A DNA stretch of 46,429 bases. It comes from CAYTGR01 sp964437445 (GTDB lineage: Bacteria; Chloroflexota; Anaerolineae; B4-G1; SLSP01). A model generated the notes under the pieces. It did not search any database and was not told the origin of the DNA. It saw only the letters and a program-made list of their open reading frames with translations. Below, piece after piece: positions 1 through 8,521 of the stretch. Position 1 is the stretch's first letter. Each line of letters opens with the position of its first letter. Location: positions 1 to 46,429 of the forward strand of contig CAYTGR010000040.1 of assembly GCA_964437445.1 (NCBI GenBank), read 5' to 3'. A program made the position numbers and the translations under genes.

Positions 1-13
1 AAGTTCGTAGTCA

Positions 14-27
14 GGCGCTTGAGCGCC
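14..27. repeat. short palindrome GGCGCTTGAGCGCC
   Basis: A perfect 6-bp-stem palindrome with centre TG lies at the window's left edge. The identical 14-mer recurs at 8477-8490. It belongs to the intergenic palindromes with a T-NN-A centre described in the findings. The rest of the 180-nt stretch before the first gene holds a possible -10 element and the ribosome-binding site of the FNT gene, and nothing else recognisable. Confidence 0.6.
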
Positions 28-129
28 GTCCAACACCCGAAGTGCGTTAGCAGGTCATGACGGAAAAAATACGGAATACTGTCACCCCAGATCAGGAAAG
101 TTATCGCTTAGAGTGGTCTGATTTACTGG

Positions 130-135
130 TATACT
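130..135 (+). promoter_or_regulatory. possible -10 box for the FNT channel gene
   Basis: TATACT lies 45 nt before the start codon of the FNT-family gene. No good -35 sits at the expected distance (CTTAGA or TTAGAG at best), so this is a weak call based on the -10 hexamer and position only. The ribosome-binding site CAGGAGGG just before the ATG at 181 is strong. Confidence 0.25.
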
Positions 136-180
136 GCTAAGGTCAATGACTTTATTAAATTTTCTCAGGAGGGATGATTT

Positions 181-1104
181 ATGTCAGCAGCACCGCAAAA
201 CAATGCCCCCGTCATTTCCTTTGATGCACTGATGCCCGGTGATATGGCAGCCAAAGCCGAGGCCGTCGGCGTCAAGAAGGCCACCGGTAACGCCATGCAA
301 CTCTTTGCCCTGGCGATCCTGGCCGGCGCTTTCATCGCGCTGGGCGCGATTTTCTGCACGACCGTCCTGACCGGCTCCAGCGCGCTGACCTTGAAAGATG
401 CCGCCGGAGCGGTGACCGGTGGGGGGGCGGCTACAGTCCCCTATGGCATCACCCGCTTCCTCGGCGGTCTGGTCTTCTGTGTCGGCCTGATCCTGGTCAT
501 CGTCGGTGGTGCTGAGCTCTTCACCGGCAACAACCTGATCGTCATGGCCTGGGCCGATAAGAAGGTCACCACGGCGCAACTGCTGCGCAACTGGGTGATC
601 GTCTATCTGGGCAACCTGGTCGGCTCTGTCGCCACCGCCCTGATTATGTTCTTCTCCAAGCAATACACTTTCAGCAACGGCGCAGTTGGCCTGACCGTGC
701 TCAACATCGCCAACAGCAAGTGTAGCCTGGAGTTCCTGCAAGCGATTGCGCTGGGCATCATGTGTAACGCCATGGTCTGCATGGCCGTCTGGCTCTGCTT
801 CTCGGCCCGCTCCACCACGGATAAAATCCTCTCCATCATCTTCCCGATCTCCGGCTTTGTGGCCGCCGGCTTTGAACACAGTGTAGCCAACATGTACTTC
901 ATCCCCATCGGCCTCTTTGTGAAGATGTGGGCGGCTGAGGGCTTCTGGAAGTCCATCGGCAAGACGGCGGCGGATTTCGCCAACCTGACCTGGGGCAATT
1001 TCTTCCTCAAGAACCTGCTGCCCGTCACCATCGGCAACATCATTGGCGGCGCTGTGATGGTGGGCGTGGTCTACTGGTTCATCTACCTGCGCAAGACCAA
1101 GTAA
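181..1104 (+). CDS. focA: formate/nitrite transporter family channel (FocA-like)
   Basis: This is a 307-residue polytopic membrane protein of the FNT family, which moves small monovalent anions such as formate or nitrite across the cytoplasmic membrane as a pentamer. FNT hallmarks are visible: the 'ELFTGNNLIVMA' segment around residues 112-123, 'GNLVGSVATA' around 144-153, and 'GFEHSVANM' around 230-238, whose His233 corresponds to the conserved pore histidine of FocA. Six hydrophobic segments can be followed after a polar N-terminus of about 40 residues, slightly long for the family. The start is set by CAGGAGGG at a good distance. It converges on the formate dehydrogenase operon, so formate is the most likely substrate; that is inferred from context. 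Nitrite or another anion cannot be excluded from sequence alone. Confidence 0.9.
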   Translation: MSAAPQNNAPVISFDALMPGDMAAKAEAVGVKKATGNAMQLFALAILAGAFIALGAIFCTTVLTGSSALTLKDAAGAVTGGGAATVPYGITRFLGGLVFCVGLILVIVGGAELFTGNNLIVMAWADKKVTTAQLLRNWVIVYLGNLVGSVATALIMFFSKQYTFSNGAVGLTVLNIANSKCSLEFLQAIALGIMCNAMVCMAVWLCFSARSTTDKILSIIFPISGFVAAGFEHSVANMYFIPIGLFVKMWAAEGFWKSIGKTAADFANLTWGNFFLKNLLPVTIGNIIGGAVMVGVVYWFIYLRKTK

Positions 1105-1118
1105 CTTAAGCTGCTGCC

Positions 1119-1176
1119 GGTCTGGTTAGCAAGGTCCAGGCTCTCTTTGGACCGCTGACCACAGACCACGATTTTT
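1119..1176 (+). terminator. hairpin plus T-run after the FNT channel gene
   Basis: An imperfect inverted repeat runs from GGTCTG (1119-1124) to CAGACC (1162-1167), with further pairing inside (GGTCCA against TGGACC). A run of five T follows at 1172-1176. This fits an intrinsic terminator 15 nt after the stop codon. The arms are built from a reiterated GGTC/GGTCTG word that recurs at 21788-21805. Confidence 0.6.
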
Positions 1177-1188
1177 CTGGCATACTAA

Positions 1189-1215
1189 AGCCCCGGCGGA
1201 GATTCCGCCGGGGCT
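1189..1215 (-). terminator. GC-rich hairpin at the 3' end of the formate dehydrogenase operon
   Basis: A perfect 12-bp stem (AGCCCCGGCGGA with its complement) and 3-nt loop lies just past the stop codon of the last gene of the minus-strand operon. On the minus strand the stem is followed by only TTT, so it may act as a weak terminator or a 3'-end-stabilising hairpin. Confidence 0.55.
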
Positions 1216-1238
1216 AATAGTTGGATCAGGGTGACTCC

Positions 1239-3959
1239 TTAGAGTTTCTCCACCCGCACCGCCGTCACCTTGAACTCCGGGATCTTGGCAATGGGATCCA
1301 GGAAAGCCCCGGTGGCCCAGTTCGCGTTCCCTTCCGGGAAGTGGAAGGTGGCGAAGATCAACCCCTCGTAAACACGGTCGTTCAGGTGCGCGCGGGCCTG
1401 GAACTCGCCCCGCCGGGAGGCGACCTTGACCCAATCGCCCTCCGCGATCCCCAGCCGCGCCGCATCCACATCGCTCAATTCCACCCGTGGCTCTGGATAG
1501 AGTGCCATCAGGTTGGCCGAGCGGCGGGTCTGCTCGCCACCGTGCCAGTGGTAGAGCACGCGGCCGGTGGTCATCGTGAACGGATACTCGGCATTGGGCG
1601 CTTCTTGCGGCTCAATGTGCTCCAAGGCCTTGAAAAGCCCCTTGCCGCGCGTGAACTGGCCGACATGCAGGATCGGGGTACCCGGATGATCGTCGGCCTT
1701 GACCGGCCAGTGCAGCTGCTCCCCGCGGTCCAGCCGCCAGTAATGGACGCCGGCGAACGACGGTGTCACCCGCGCCACCTCGTCCATGATTTCCGCCGGA
1801 CCGTTGTAGTGCAGCGGATAGCCCATGCGGGTAGCGACCTCGCAGAGGATCTCCCAATCCGGGCGGGCCTGACCGGGGGGTTCCACGGCCTTGCGCACCC
1901 GCTGGATGCGCCGCTCGGTGTTGGTGAAGGTACCCTCTTTTTCCGCAAAGGCAGCGCCCGGCAGGATTACATCGGCGAACTTGGCCGTCTCGGTCATGAA
2001 GATTTCCTGCACGACCAGGAACTCCGCCGCTTCCAGCGCCTCGCGGACGTGGTTGAGGTCGGGATCGGAGGTCATCGGGTCTTCCGCCATGATGTAGATG
2101 GCCTTCACTTTGCCCTCGTGGGCCGCGTGCATGATTTCCACCACAGTCAGGCCAGGTTTTTCCGAGAGCCCGGTGACGCCCCACGCCTGTTCAAACTTCT
2201 CACGGTTGGCCGTGACCGGCTGGTAGCCGGAGTAAACGTTGGGCAGCCCGCCCATGTCGCACGCGCCTTGCACGTTGTTCTGACCGCGCAGCGGGCAGAC
2301 GCCACCGCCGGGGATGCCCATGTTGCCCAGCAGCATTTGCAGGTTGGAAAGCGACATGACGTTGTACACCCCGGTCGTGTGCTGGGTGATCCCCATCGCC
2401 CAGAAGACCGTGCCGGGCTTGTGAGTGCCCAGCAGCCGCGCCGCCTCGGCGATCTTGGCCGCCGGCACGCCGGTGATCCGCTCGGTCTCCTCCAGCGTGT
2501 ACTTCATCACCACTTCCTTCATCTCTTCGTAGCCCTCGGTGCGCCCGGCGATGAAGGCTTCATCGGCCCAACCGTTCACAATGATTTCGCGCATCAGGCC
2601 GTTGATGAGGGCAATGTCGGTGCCGGGCCGCTGTTGCAAGTGCAAGGCGCCGGGCAATTCAGTCAGGTTGATGCGGCGCGGGTCGGCGACGATCAGGGGG
2701 ACGCCCCGGTCGCGCACGGCGTGGCGGATCTTGGTGCCGATCACCGGATGCTGCTCGGTGGTGTTAGAGCCGATGACAAAGATCAATTGCGATTGCTCGG
2801 TGGCATCCTTGATCGTGTTGCTCATCGCGCCGCTGCCCAGGGTGGTCGCCAGACCGGCCACAGTGGAGGCATGGCAGAGGCGGGCGCAGTGATCCACGTT
2901 GTTGGTCTTGCCCACGGCGCGGGCCAGCTTCTGCATCAGGTAGTTCTCTTCGTTGGTGCACTTGGCCGAGCTCAGGTAGGCCACGCTATCCGGGCCGGTG
3001 GTGTCGCGGTAATAGGCCAGCTTCTTCGCCACCAGGTCCAGCGCCTCTTCCCAGGTCGCTTCGCGGAAGCCGGGCCACGGGCCATCGGTGACGGATTCAT
3101 CGCGGATGAGCGGCGTGGTCAGCCGGTCCGGGCGGTGCATGAAGTCCCAGCCGTAACGCCCCTTGACGCAGAGCGCGTAGCCGTTGACCGGCGCATCGTT
3201 CGCCGAGGTGACGCGGGTGATCCGCCCATTCTTGACGTTGAAATCAAACTGGCAACCCACCCCACAGTAGGTGCAGGTGGTGCGGACCTTCTTCTGGTAA
3301 GCCGCGCGCCCCCAGCCCACCGAGGGTTTATCAAAGAGCGCGCCGACCGGGCAGGCCGCCACACAGTTACCGCACGATTCGCAGTGTGCTTCCAGCATCG
3401 TCTGGTCGGCGCCGGCCACCACTTTGGTGTTGAAGCCGCGCTGCGAGAAGTTCCAGACGAAGCAGCCCTGAATCTCCTGGCAGGTGCGCACGCAGCGGCC
3501 ACAGAGGATACACTTGTTCATATCCACCATGACCACCGGGTTGGGATCGGAATCAATCGGGTAAGCGTGGCGCGCTCCGCTGTGCTCCGGCCATTCCACC
3601 TGATACTCGTAGACCCACCGCTGGAGCTCGCACGCGCCATCCACCTCGCACTTCATGCAGTCGTTCGGGTGATCCGAAAGCAGCATGGTCAGCACGAAGC
3701 GGCGCAGATCCACCAGAGTTTGAGTTTGCGTGTGGACTTTCATCCCCTCGGCCGCCGGCAACGTGCAGGCGGTAGAGGCGCCACGCATCCCTTCCACTTC
3801 CACCACGCAGAGGCGGCAGGCCCCCACCGGCGTCAGAGCCGGGTGATGGCAAAGGGTGGGGATGGTCACGCCGGCTTGCTCGGCGGCCTGCAACACAGTT
3901 GACCCCGCCGGCACTGCCACAGGTTTCCCATCTACAGTAAGATGAATCATGTCAGGCAT
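1239..3959 (-). CDS. fdhA: formate dehydrogenase catalytic subunit with NuoG-like N-terminus (Cys form)
   Basis: This is a 906-residue molybdopterin enzyme that would oxidise formate to CO2 or run in reverse. Iron-sulfur ligands are visible in order: [2Fe-2S] Cys37/48/51/65; a His97-Cys101/104/110 cluster; two ferredoxin-type [4Fe-4S] sets at Cys150-160 and Cys193-203; and the catalytic-domain cluster Cys229/232/236/264. The bis-MGD domains follow. The active site is 'ARLCHAS' with Cys362 next to His363, where many homologues have selenocysteine. The start at 3959 has AAGGAGG five bases upstream. It is the last gene of an operon encoding two NuoE-like and two NuoF-like proteins, so electrons are expected to go to NAD(P)H and perhaps ferredoxin. 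No signal peptide is present, so it should be cytoplasmic. The family assignment is secure; the electron acceptor is inferred. Confidence 0.93.
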   Translation of the reverse strand: MPDMIHLTVDGKPVAVPAGSTVLQAAEQAGVTIPTLCHHPALTPVGACRLCVVEVEGMRGASTACTLPAAEGMKVHTQTQTLVDLRRFVLTMLLSDHPNDCMKCEVDGACELQRWVYEYQVEWPEHSGARHAYPIDSDPNPVVMVDMNKCILCGRCVRTCQEIQGCFVWNFSQRGFNTKVVAGADQTMLEAHCESCGNCVAACPVGALFDKPSVGWGRAAYQKKVRTTCTYCGVGCQFDFNVKNGRITRVTSANDAPVNGYALCVKGRYGWDFMHRPDRLTTPLIRDESVTDGPWPGFREATWEEALDLVAKKLAYYRDTTGPDSVAYLSSAKCTNEENYLMQKLARAVGKTNNVDHCARLCHASTVAGLATTLGSGAMSNTIKDATEQSQLIFVIGSNTTEQHPVIGTKIRHAVRDRGVPLIVADPRRINLTELPGALHLQQRPGTDIALINGLMREIIVNGWADEAFIAGRTEGYEEMKEVVMKYTLEETERITGVPAAKIAEAARLLGTHKPGTVFWAMGITQHTTGVYNVMSLSNLQMLLGNMGIPGGGVCPLRGQNNVQGACDMGGLPNVYSGYQPVTANREKFEQAWGVTGLSEKPGLTVVEIMHAAHEGKVKAIYIMAEDPMTSDPDLNHVREALEAAEFLVVQEIFMTETAKFADVILPGAAFAEKEGTFTNTERRIQRVRKAVEPPGQARPDWEILCEVATRMGYPLHYNGPAEIMDEVARVTPSFAGVHYWRLDRGEQLHWPVKADDHPGTPILHVGQFTRGKGLFKALEHIEPQEAPNAEYPFTMTTGRVLYHWHGGEQTRRSANLMALYPEPRVELSDVDAARLGIAEGDWVKVASRRGEFQARAHLNDRVYEGLIFATFHFPEGNANWATGAFLDPIAKIPEFKVTAVRVEKL

Positions 3960-4002
3960 AAACTCCTCCTTAAACTTTCAAGCAGTTGAGTACGGGGTCG
4001 CT

Positions 4003-5667
4003 TTAACGGACTCCCATTGCAATACGCCGGGGCGCCGGCGCCGCCGGCTTGAGCGTCTGGAACTGGCAGACACCGGCCAGACATTGGTGCTGCAGATGCG
4101 CCTCAATTTCAGCTTTAAAGTGGCGCAGGCCGGTGAGGATCGGCACCGCCGCCGCCTGCCCCAACCCGCAGAACGAAAGCGTCTGCATGGAAAGGGCTAG
4201 CTGTTCCAGTTGGGCTAAATCCTCAGGCTTGGCCTGCCCGTGGCGCAGCTGCTCCAGAATCTCCACAATCCGCGTGGTTCCCAACCGGCAGGGGACGCAC
4301 TTGCCACACGATTCGGCCTTGAAGAAGCGCAGCAGGACGAACATCAGGTCCACAATGCAGGTGTCATCGCCACAGATGAGCAGCGCCCCGCTGCCCAACG
4401 AGGCCCCCTGTTCGGCCATGCTGGCGAAATCCATCGGCACATCCAGCATGGAGGCCGGGATAATGCTGCCGGAGGTCCCGCCGGTCTGCGCGCACTTGAA
4501 GGCTTTGCCGCCCTTCATGCCGCCCCCGTAGACCTCCACGATCTCACGCAGGGTCGTGCCCATCGGTGTTTCCACCAACCCGGTGATGTTGACATCGCCC
4601 AGCATGGTATAGACCTTCGTGCCGGGGCTGCGCGGCGTCCCTATGGTGCGGAACCAGGCCGCGCCGTGCAGGATGATCGGCGGCACGTTAGCTAAGGTCT
4701 CCACGTTGTTGACCAGCGAGGGCCGGTTGCGGAACCCTTTGGCCGCCGGATAGGGCGGGCGGACGCGCGGGATGCCCCGCTTGCCCTCCAGGCTATCCAG
4801 CAGCGCCGTCTCCTCACCGCAGACGTAAGCGCCCGCGCCGGAGTGGGTATGGATGTGGAACGAGAAATCGCTCCCCATGATGTGGTCACCCAACAGCCCC
4901 AGCTCCTCGGCCTGTCGGATAGCCTGATCCAGCCGCTCGCGGGCCAGCTCGTATTCGCCCCGGATGTAGATGTACCCTTCGGAGGCGCCGATGGCATATC
5001 CCGCCAGCGCCATCCCTTCCAACACCGCGTGCGGGTCGCCCTCAATGATCAGGCGATCCTTGAAAGTGCCCGGCTCCGACTCGTCGGCGTTGCAGACCAC
5101 GTACTTGACCGGGCCTTTCTCACGGGCGACAAAGCTCCACTTCAGCCCGGCCGGGAAACCGGCGCCGCCGCGCCCTTGCAGGCCCGATTGCTTGACCTCT
5201 TCCAGCACCTGCGCCGGTGTCATCTCGGTCAGCGCCTTGCCCAGCGCAAAGTAGCCATCCTGCGCAATGTAATCCTCAATGCTGGTGGGATCAATCGCGC
5301 CGGCGCGCCGCAAGACCACCCGCCGCTGCGCGTAGAGCGCCCCTTCGCGCCCCGGCAACCGCGCCAGCGGGCCGGTCAACACCTCCGGCGCTGCCCGCAG
5401 ATGTTCCACCACCCGCCCCTTATACAGATGCTCCTGCACCAGATAGGGGACATCCTCCGCCCGCACCGGGCCGTAATTGACCCCCTCCGGGTAGACCGCC
5501 ACCATCGGCAGCGCATCCTGGCGGCCCAACTGGCCGGCAAAGCCCACCTGGACTTCATCTTCCAGCCCGTAGAAGGCCAGTTCGGCCTCTAAGGCCAGCT
5601 TAAGCGCCTCCGCGCCCCGCGAGAGGCTGACCGGATCACTGGAAACCAATACGCGCGCGCGGATCAT
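4003..5667 (-). CDS. nuoF: NuoF-like flavoprotein, short form without C-terminal ferredoxin domain
   Basis: This 554-residue protein is homologous to the FMN/NAD(H)-binding 51-kDa subunit of complex I and to HndC/HylB. Visible are the glycine-rich 'GRGGAGFPAG' FMN/NADH site, 'NADESEPGTFKDR', 'YVCGEETALL' and the N3 cluster motif 'ESCGKCVPCR'. The N-terminal thioredoxin-like domain (about 1-95) contains no cysteine, so it cannot hold the [2Fe-2S] cluster usual in HndC-type proteins. The C-terminus stops soon after 'HQCLAGVC', where the paralogue at 6176-7951 continues into two [4Fe-4S] motifs. It overlaps the preceding nuoE-like gene by an ATGA, implying coupled translation of a NuoE-NuoF pair. 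Likely role: NAD(P)-linked diaphorase module delivering electrons from FdhA. Which pyridine nucleotide it uses is not visible. Confidence 0.9.
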   Translation of the reverse strand: MIRARVLVSSDPVSLSRGAEALKLALEAELAFYGLEDEVQVGFAGQLGRQDALPMVAVYPEGVNYGPVRAEDVPYLVQEHLYKGRVVEHLRAAPEVLTGPLARLPGREGALYAQRRVVLRRAGAIDPTSIEDYIAQDGYFALGKALTEMTPAQVLEEVKQSGLQGRGGAGFPAGLKWSFVAREKGPVKYVVCNADESEPGTFKDRLIIEGDPHAVLEGMALAGYAIGASEGYIYIRGEYELARERLDQAIRQAEELGLLGDHIMGSDFSFHIHTHSGAGAYVCGEETALLDSLEGKRGIPRVRPPYPAAKGFRNRPSLVNNVETLANVPPIILHGAAWFRTIGTPRSPGTKVYTMLGDVNITGLVETPMGTTLREIVEVYGGGMKGGKAFKCAQTGGTSGSIIPASMLDVPMDFASMAEQGASLGSGALLICGDDTCIVDLMFVLLRFFKAESCGKCVPCRLGTTRIVEILEQLRHGQAKPEDLAQLEQLALSMQTLSFCGLGQAAAVPILTGLRHFKAEIEAHLQHQCLAGVCQFQTLKPAAPAPRRIAMGVR

Positions 5668-6137
5668 TGGGCACCTCCTGCATAGCGGGCCAGAATCTCC
5701 GGTACCTTCTCCGGCGTCAGATTGCCGTACACATCGTTATCCACCATCATCACCGGCCCCACTGCACACAGGCCGATGCAACTGGTCGGCAGCAACGTCC
5801 ACTCGCCATCGGGCGTCGTCTCCCCAAACTTGATCCCCAACGCGGCCTCTAAAGCCTGCCAGACCTGCCGGCCGCCGACCATATGGCAGGGCGCGTCCTC
5901 GCAAAAGCGGATGACATGCCGCCCGACCGGGGCCAGGCTGATCATGCTGTAGAAGCTGGCTACGCTGAAGACCTGGCTCACCGGCAGTCGGAGCGCCTCG
6001 GCCACGGCCACAATCGTCTCCCGCGTCAGATAGCCGCTCTGCTGGTTCAGCTCGCGCAGGATTTCCACCAGCGCTTCCGGGTCGGCATGGTGGCGCTCCA
6101 CCAGGGTTTGAACGTGTGACATCTCCACTTCTCCCAT
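5664..6137 (-). CDS. nuoE: NuoE-like [2Fe-2S] subunit (second copy)
   Basis: This is a thioredoxin-like [2Fe-2S] protein of about 157 residues, of the 24-kDa complex I subunit family. All four ligands are present: 'CEDAPC' (C-x4-C) and 'SCIGLC' (C-x3-C). The frame extends to an ATG at 6236, but that would overlap the upstream gene by 61 nt. The ATG at 6137 is preceded by AAGGAGG and is preferred; an ATG at 6122 behind GGAG is also possible. It ends with an ATGA overlap with the short NuoF-like gene, so the two probably form one NuoEF module. It starts 38 nt after the long NuoF gene. Confidence 0.88.
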   Translation of the reverse strand: MGEVEMSHVQTLVERHHADPEALVEILRELNQQSGYLTRETIVAVAEALRLPVSQVFSVASFYSMISLAPVGRHVIRFCEDAPCHMVGGRQVWQALEAALGIKFGETTPDGEWTLLPTSCIGLCAVGPVMMVDNDVYGNLTPEKVPEILARYAGGAQ

Positions 6138-6175
6138 TCTCCCTCCTTCAGACCTTTCCTGTGCCCCAGACCGGC

Positions 6176-7951
6176 TCATTCCACCAGAACCGCGCCGAAC
6201 TTGCAGACCTGCTGGCAGATGCCGCAGCGGATGCAAATCTCCGGGTTAATGACGTGCGTCTGCTTGGGTTTGCCGGTGATGCAGCTGACCGGGCAGTTGC
6301 GAGCGCAAGCGGTACAGCCGGTGCAGGCCGCCGGGTCAATCTTGTATTCAATCAACCCCTTGCAGACCTTAGCCGGGCACTTGTGATCGTAGATGTGGGC
6401 CTCGTATTCGTGACGGAAGTGCTTGATCGTGCTCAGCACCGGATTGGGTGCACCTTGCCCCAACCCGCAGAGCGACCCTAACCGCACCTCCTGCGCCAGC
6501 GCCTCCAACCGCTCAATGTCGCCCGGCTGCCCCTTGCCGGCGCAGATGTCTTCCAGAATTTCTAACATCCGGCGGGTCCCCACCCGGCAGGGAACACACT
6601 TGCCGCACGATTCATCCTGCGCAAACTCCATGAAGAAACGGGCAATATCCACCATGCAGGTGTCTTCGTCCATCACGACAAAGCCGCCGGACCCCATGAT
6701 GGAGCCTAATTGCCCTAACGTTTCGTAATCCACCGGCGTATCCAGATACTGCTCCGGGATACAACCGCCCATCGGACCGCCGGTCTGCACTGCCTTGAAC
6801 TTTTTATCGTTGAGGATACCGCCACCGACATCGTAGACGATCTCGCGCAGCGTGATGCCAAACGGCACCTCAATCAGGCCGGTGCGCTTGACCTTGCCGG
6901 CCACGGCGAAAGTCTTGGTCCCCTTGCTCTTCTCCGTCCCCCTGGCGGCGAACCATTCGGCCCCTTTGAGGATAATCTGGGGCACGTTGGCGTAGGTCTC
7001 CACGTTATTGATGTTGGTCGGCTTGCCCCAGAGGCCCTTGACGGCCGGGAACGGCGGGCGCGTGCGCGGCATCCCCCGTTGCCCTTCAATGGAGGCCATC
7101 AACGCCGTCTCCTCGCCGCAGACAAAGGCACCGGCCCCCATCCGCAACTCCAGGTCAAAATCAAAGCCGGAGCCGAGGATGTCCTTGCCCAGCAGCCCGT
7201 AATCGCGCGCCTGCTGGATGGCAATGCGCAGCGTCCGCACCGCAATCGGGTACTCGGCCCGCACGTAGAAGTAGCCCTGATGCGCGCCGGTGGCATAGCC
7301 GGCGATGATCATCCCCTCAATGACAGCGTGGGGGTCGCCTTCCAGGACGCGCCGGTTCATGAACGCACCGGGATCGCCCTCGTCGCCGTTGCAAATGAGG
7401 TACTTGTCGGGCCCCGGTTGCGCCGCCGCAAACGCCCACTTCTTACCGGCCGGGAAACCGGCCCCACCCCGGCCCCGCAACCCGGAGCGCAGGATCTCGT
7501 CAATCACCTGCTGCGGTGTCATTTCAGAAAGCACTTTAGCCAGCGCCTGATAGCCTTCCTCGGCGAGGTAATCATCAATACTTTCGGGGTCAATCTTGCC
7601 GATGTTGCGCAGCACCACCCGGACCTCTTTGGCGGCGGGCGGGGGCAGCGGTTCGGTTGGGAGCTCCTTGTAAATCAACCGGGTCACCGGGCGGCCCTTG
7701 AGCAGGTGCTCCTCGGCGATCAGCCGGGCATCGTCCGGGGTCAGATTGACGTAATGCGTCCCTTCCGGGTACACAACGATCTCAGGCCCCTGGTCCCCAT
7801 GGCCCAACGCCGTCGTCTCCAGGACCTGAATCTCCTGTCCCAGCCCCAATTCCTCCAGCTTCGCCACTAAGGCCGCCTGCACCTCTTGCGCCCCTCGGGC
7901 CACGCAACGCGGCTCCCCGCAGACCAGCACATGTGCGCGGTATAAAGCCAT
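6176..7951 (-). CDS. nuoF: NuoF-like flavoprotein, long form with 2x[4Fe-4S] C-terminus (HndC/HylB type)
   Basis: This 591-residue protein has the full NuoF core ('GRGGAGFPAGKKW', 'FVCGEETALM', 'ESCGKCVPCR') plus a C-terminal ferredoxin domain with 'CTGCTACARNC' and 'CIRCGICQQVC'. That architecture is typical of bifurcating hydrogenases (HydB/HndC) and HylB, where the flavin subunit is the proposed bifurcation site. The N-terminal thioredoxin-like domain keeps only Cys11 and Cys16; the second pair is replaced ('ETTALGHGDQGP'), so its [2Fe-2S] cluster is probably lost. It lies between the HndB-like ferredoxin gene and the second NuoE gene, all co-directional. Function as a bifurcating diaphorase is inferred from architecture and context. 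Confidence 0.92.
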   Translation of the reverse strand: MALYRAHVLVCGEPRCVARGAQEVQAALVAKLEELGLGQEIQVLETTALGHGDQGPEIVVYPEGTHYVNLTPDDARLIAEEHLLKGRPVTRLIYKELPTEPLPPPAAKEVRVVLRNIGKIDPESIDDYLAEEGYQALAKVLSEMTPQQVIDEILRSGLRGRGGAGFPAGKKWAFAAAQPGPDKYLICNGDEGDPGAFMNRRVLEGDPHAVIEGMIIAGYATGAHQGYFYVRAEYPIAVRTLRIAIQQARDYGLLGKDILGSGFDFDLELRMGAGAFVCGEETALMASIEGQRGMPRTRPPFPAVKGLWGKPTNINNVETYANVPQIILKGAEWFAARGTEKSKGTKTFAVAGKVKRTGLIEVPFGITLREIVYDVGGGILNDKKFKAVQTGGPMGGCIPEQYLDTPVDYETLGQLGSIMGSGGFVVMDEDTCMVDIARFFMEFAQDESCGKCVPCRVGTRRMLEILEDICAGKGQPGDIERLEALAQEVRLGSLCGLGQGAPNPVLSTIKHFRHEYEAHIYDHKCPAKVCKGLIEYKIDPAACTGCTACARNCPVSCITGKPKQTHVINPEICIRCGICQQVCKFGAVLVE

Positions 7952-7968
7952 AATGCCTCCTCGTAAAT

Positions 7969-8032
7969 TAGTCGGGTAGTCGGGTAGTCAGGCCAGCCGC
8001 CGGACTACAGACTCCTGGACTGCATGACTACT
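7969..8032. repeat. word-type dyad element (TAGTC x3 then inverted GACTA)
   Basis: TAGTC is reiterated three times at 7969-7988 (TAGTCGGGTAGTCGGGTAGTC), followed within 45 nt by the complementary word in GGACTAC, GACT and GACTAC. This can fold as a hairpin. It fills most of the 76-nt gap between the HndB-like and long NuoF-like genes inside the operon and ends within the 3' codons of the HndB-like gene. Confidence 0.5.
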
Positions 8033-8384
8033 TCACTTGCCACTCGGTGACCGGTTCACCGTTCAGCACATGGCGTTCAATCAGCGTCGGCACACGGGCG
8101 GGGTCAATCTTTCCATACGTGACCAGCTCGGCGTTGCCCACCTGCACCTGGACAATGGGTTCGTACTCGCACATGCCGATACAGCCGGTCTGCGTCACCA
8201 CGACATCCGCAATCTGCTGCTTTTCCAGCCATTCCAGGATCGCCTTCATGGTCTCGCGCGCGCCGGCCGCGATACCGCACGTCCCCATCCCCACAATCAC
8301 GCGGGCCCGCGCACTCTCGCCGGCCAGCTTCTTGCGCTCCAGAGCGCGCTCCTTGATCTTTTGCAGTTCTTCCAAACTCTTCAT
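8028..8384 (-). CDS. HndB-like thioredoxin-fold [2Fe-2S] ferredoxin
   Basis: This 118-residue protein is of the type found as HndB in NADP-reducing hydrogenase operons. Its motifs are 'GMGTCGIAAGA' (Cys36) and 'TGCIGMCEYEP' (Cys68, Cys72), with a charged N-terminal helix 'MKSLEELQKIKERALERK'. Only three candidate cysteine ligands are visible, as I recall is usual for HndB. The ATG at 8384 has AAGGAGG seven bases upstream and is chosen over an in-frame ATG at 8468 that reaches into the intergenic palindromes. It probably carries electrons between the NuoE/NuoF modules. It is separated from the HATPase gene by 137 nt of repeat-like DNA. Confidence 0.85.
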   Translation of the reverse strand: MKSLEELQKIKERALERKKLAGESARARVIVGMGTCGIAAGARETMKAILEWLEKQQIADVVVTQTGCIGMCEYEPIVQVQVGNAELVTYGKIDPARVPTLIERHVLNGEPVTEWQVK

Positions 8385-8476
8385 GGATTTCCTCCTTGTA
8401 AATGTTAACAGGTCAGCAGTTAGCAGAGAGCAGTCAACCATAACCGTCGGTCCACTCCCTGCACACATTCATGGCA

Positions 8477-8513
8477 GGCGCTTGAGCGCCCTCTTGCCGC
8501 GCTGAAGCGCGGC
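8477..8513. repeat. two adjacent palindromes between operon genes
   Basis: GGCGCTTGAGCGCC (8477-8490) is followed after five bases by GCCGCGCTGAAGCGCGGC (8496-8513). Both are perfect dyads with centres T-TG-A and T-GA-A. The pair resembles a REP-type double hairpin, located within the transcribed gap between the HATPase gene and the HndB-like gene. It might tune mRNA stability inside the operon; that is inference. Confidence 0.65.
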
Positions 8514-8521
8514 ACTACCAG

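Noticed and set aside
2869..2880. Possible selenocysteine site in formate dehydrogenase
   Set aside because: The active-site codon reads as cysteine (Cys362 in 'ARLCHAS'), with no in-frame TGA inside the gene, so no Sec insertion is needed.
1221..3902. 893-codon open frame on the plus strand opposite fdhA
   Set aside because: It lies entirely antisense to a fully recognisable enzyme, has no motif or ribosome-binding site, and its Arg/His/Gly-rich composition is what antisense of GC-rich codons gives. Treated as a shadow frame.
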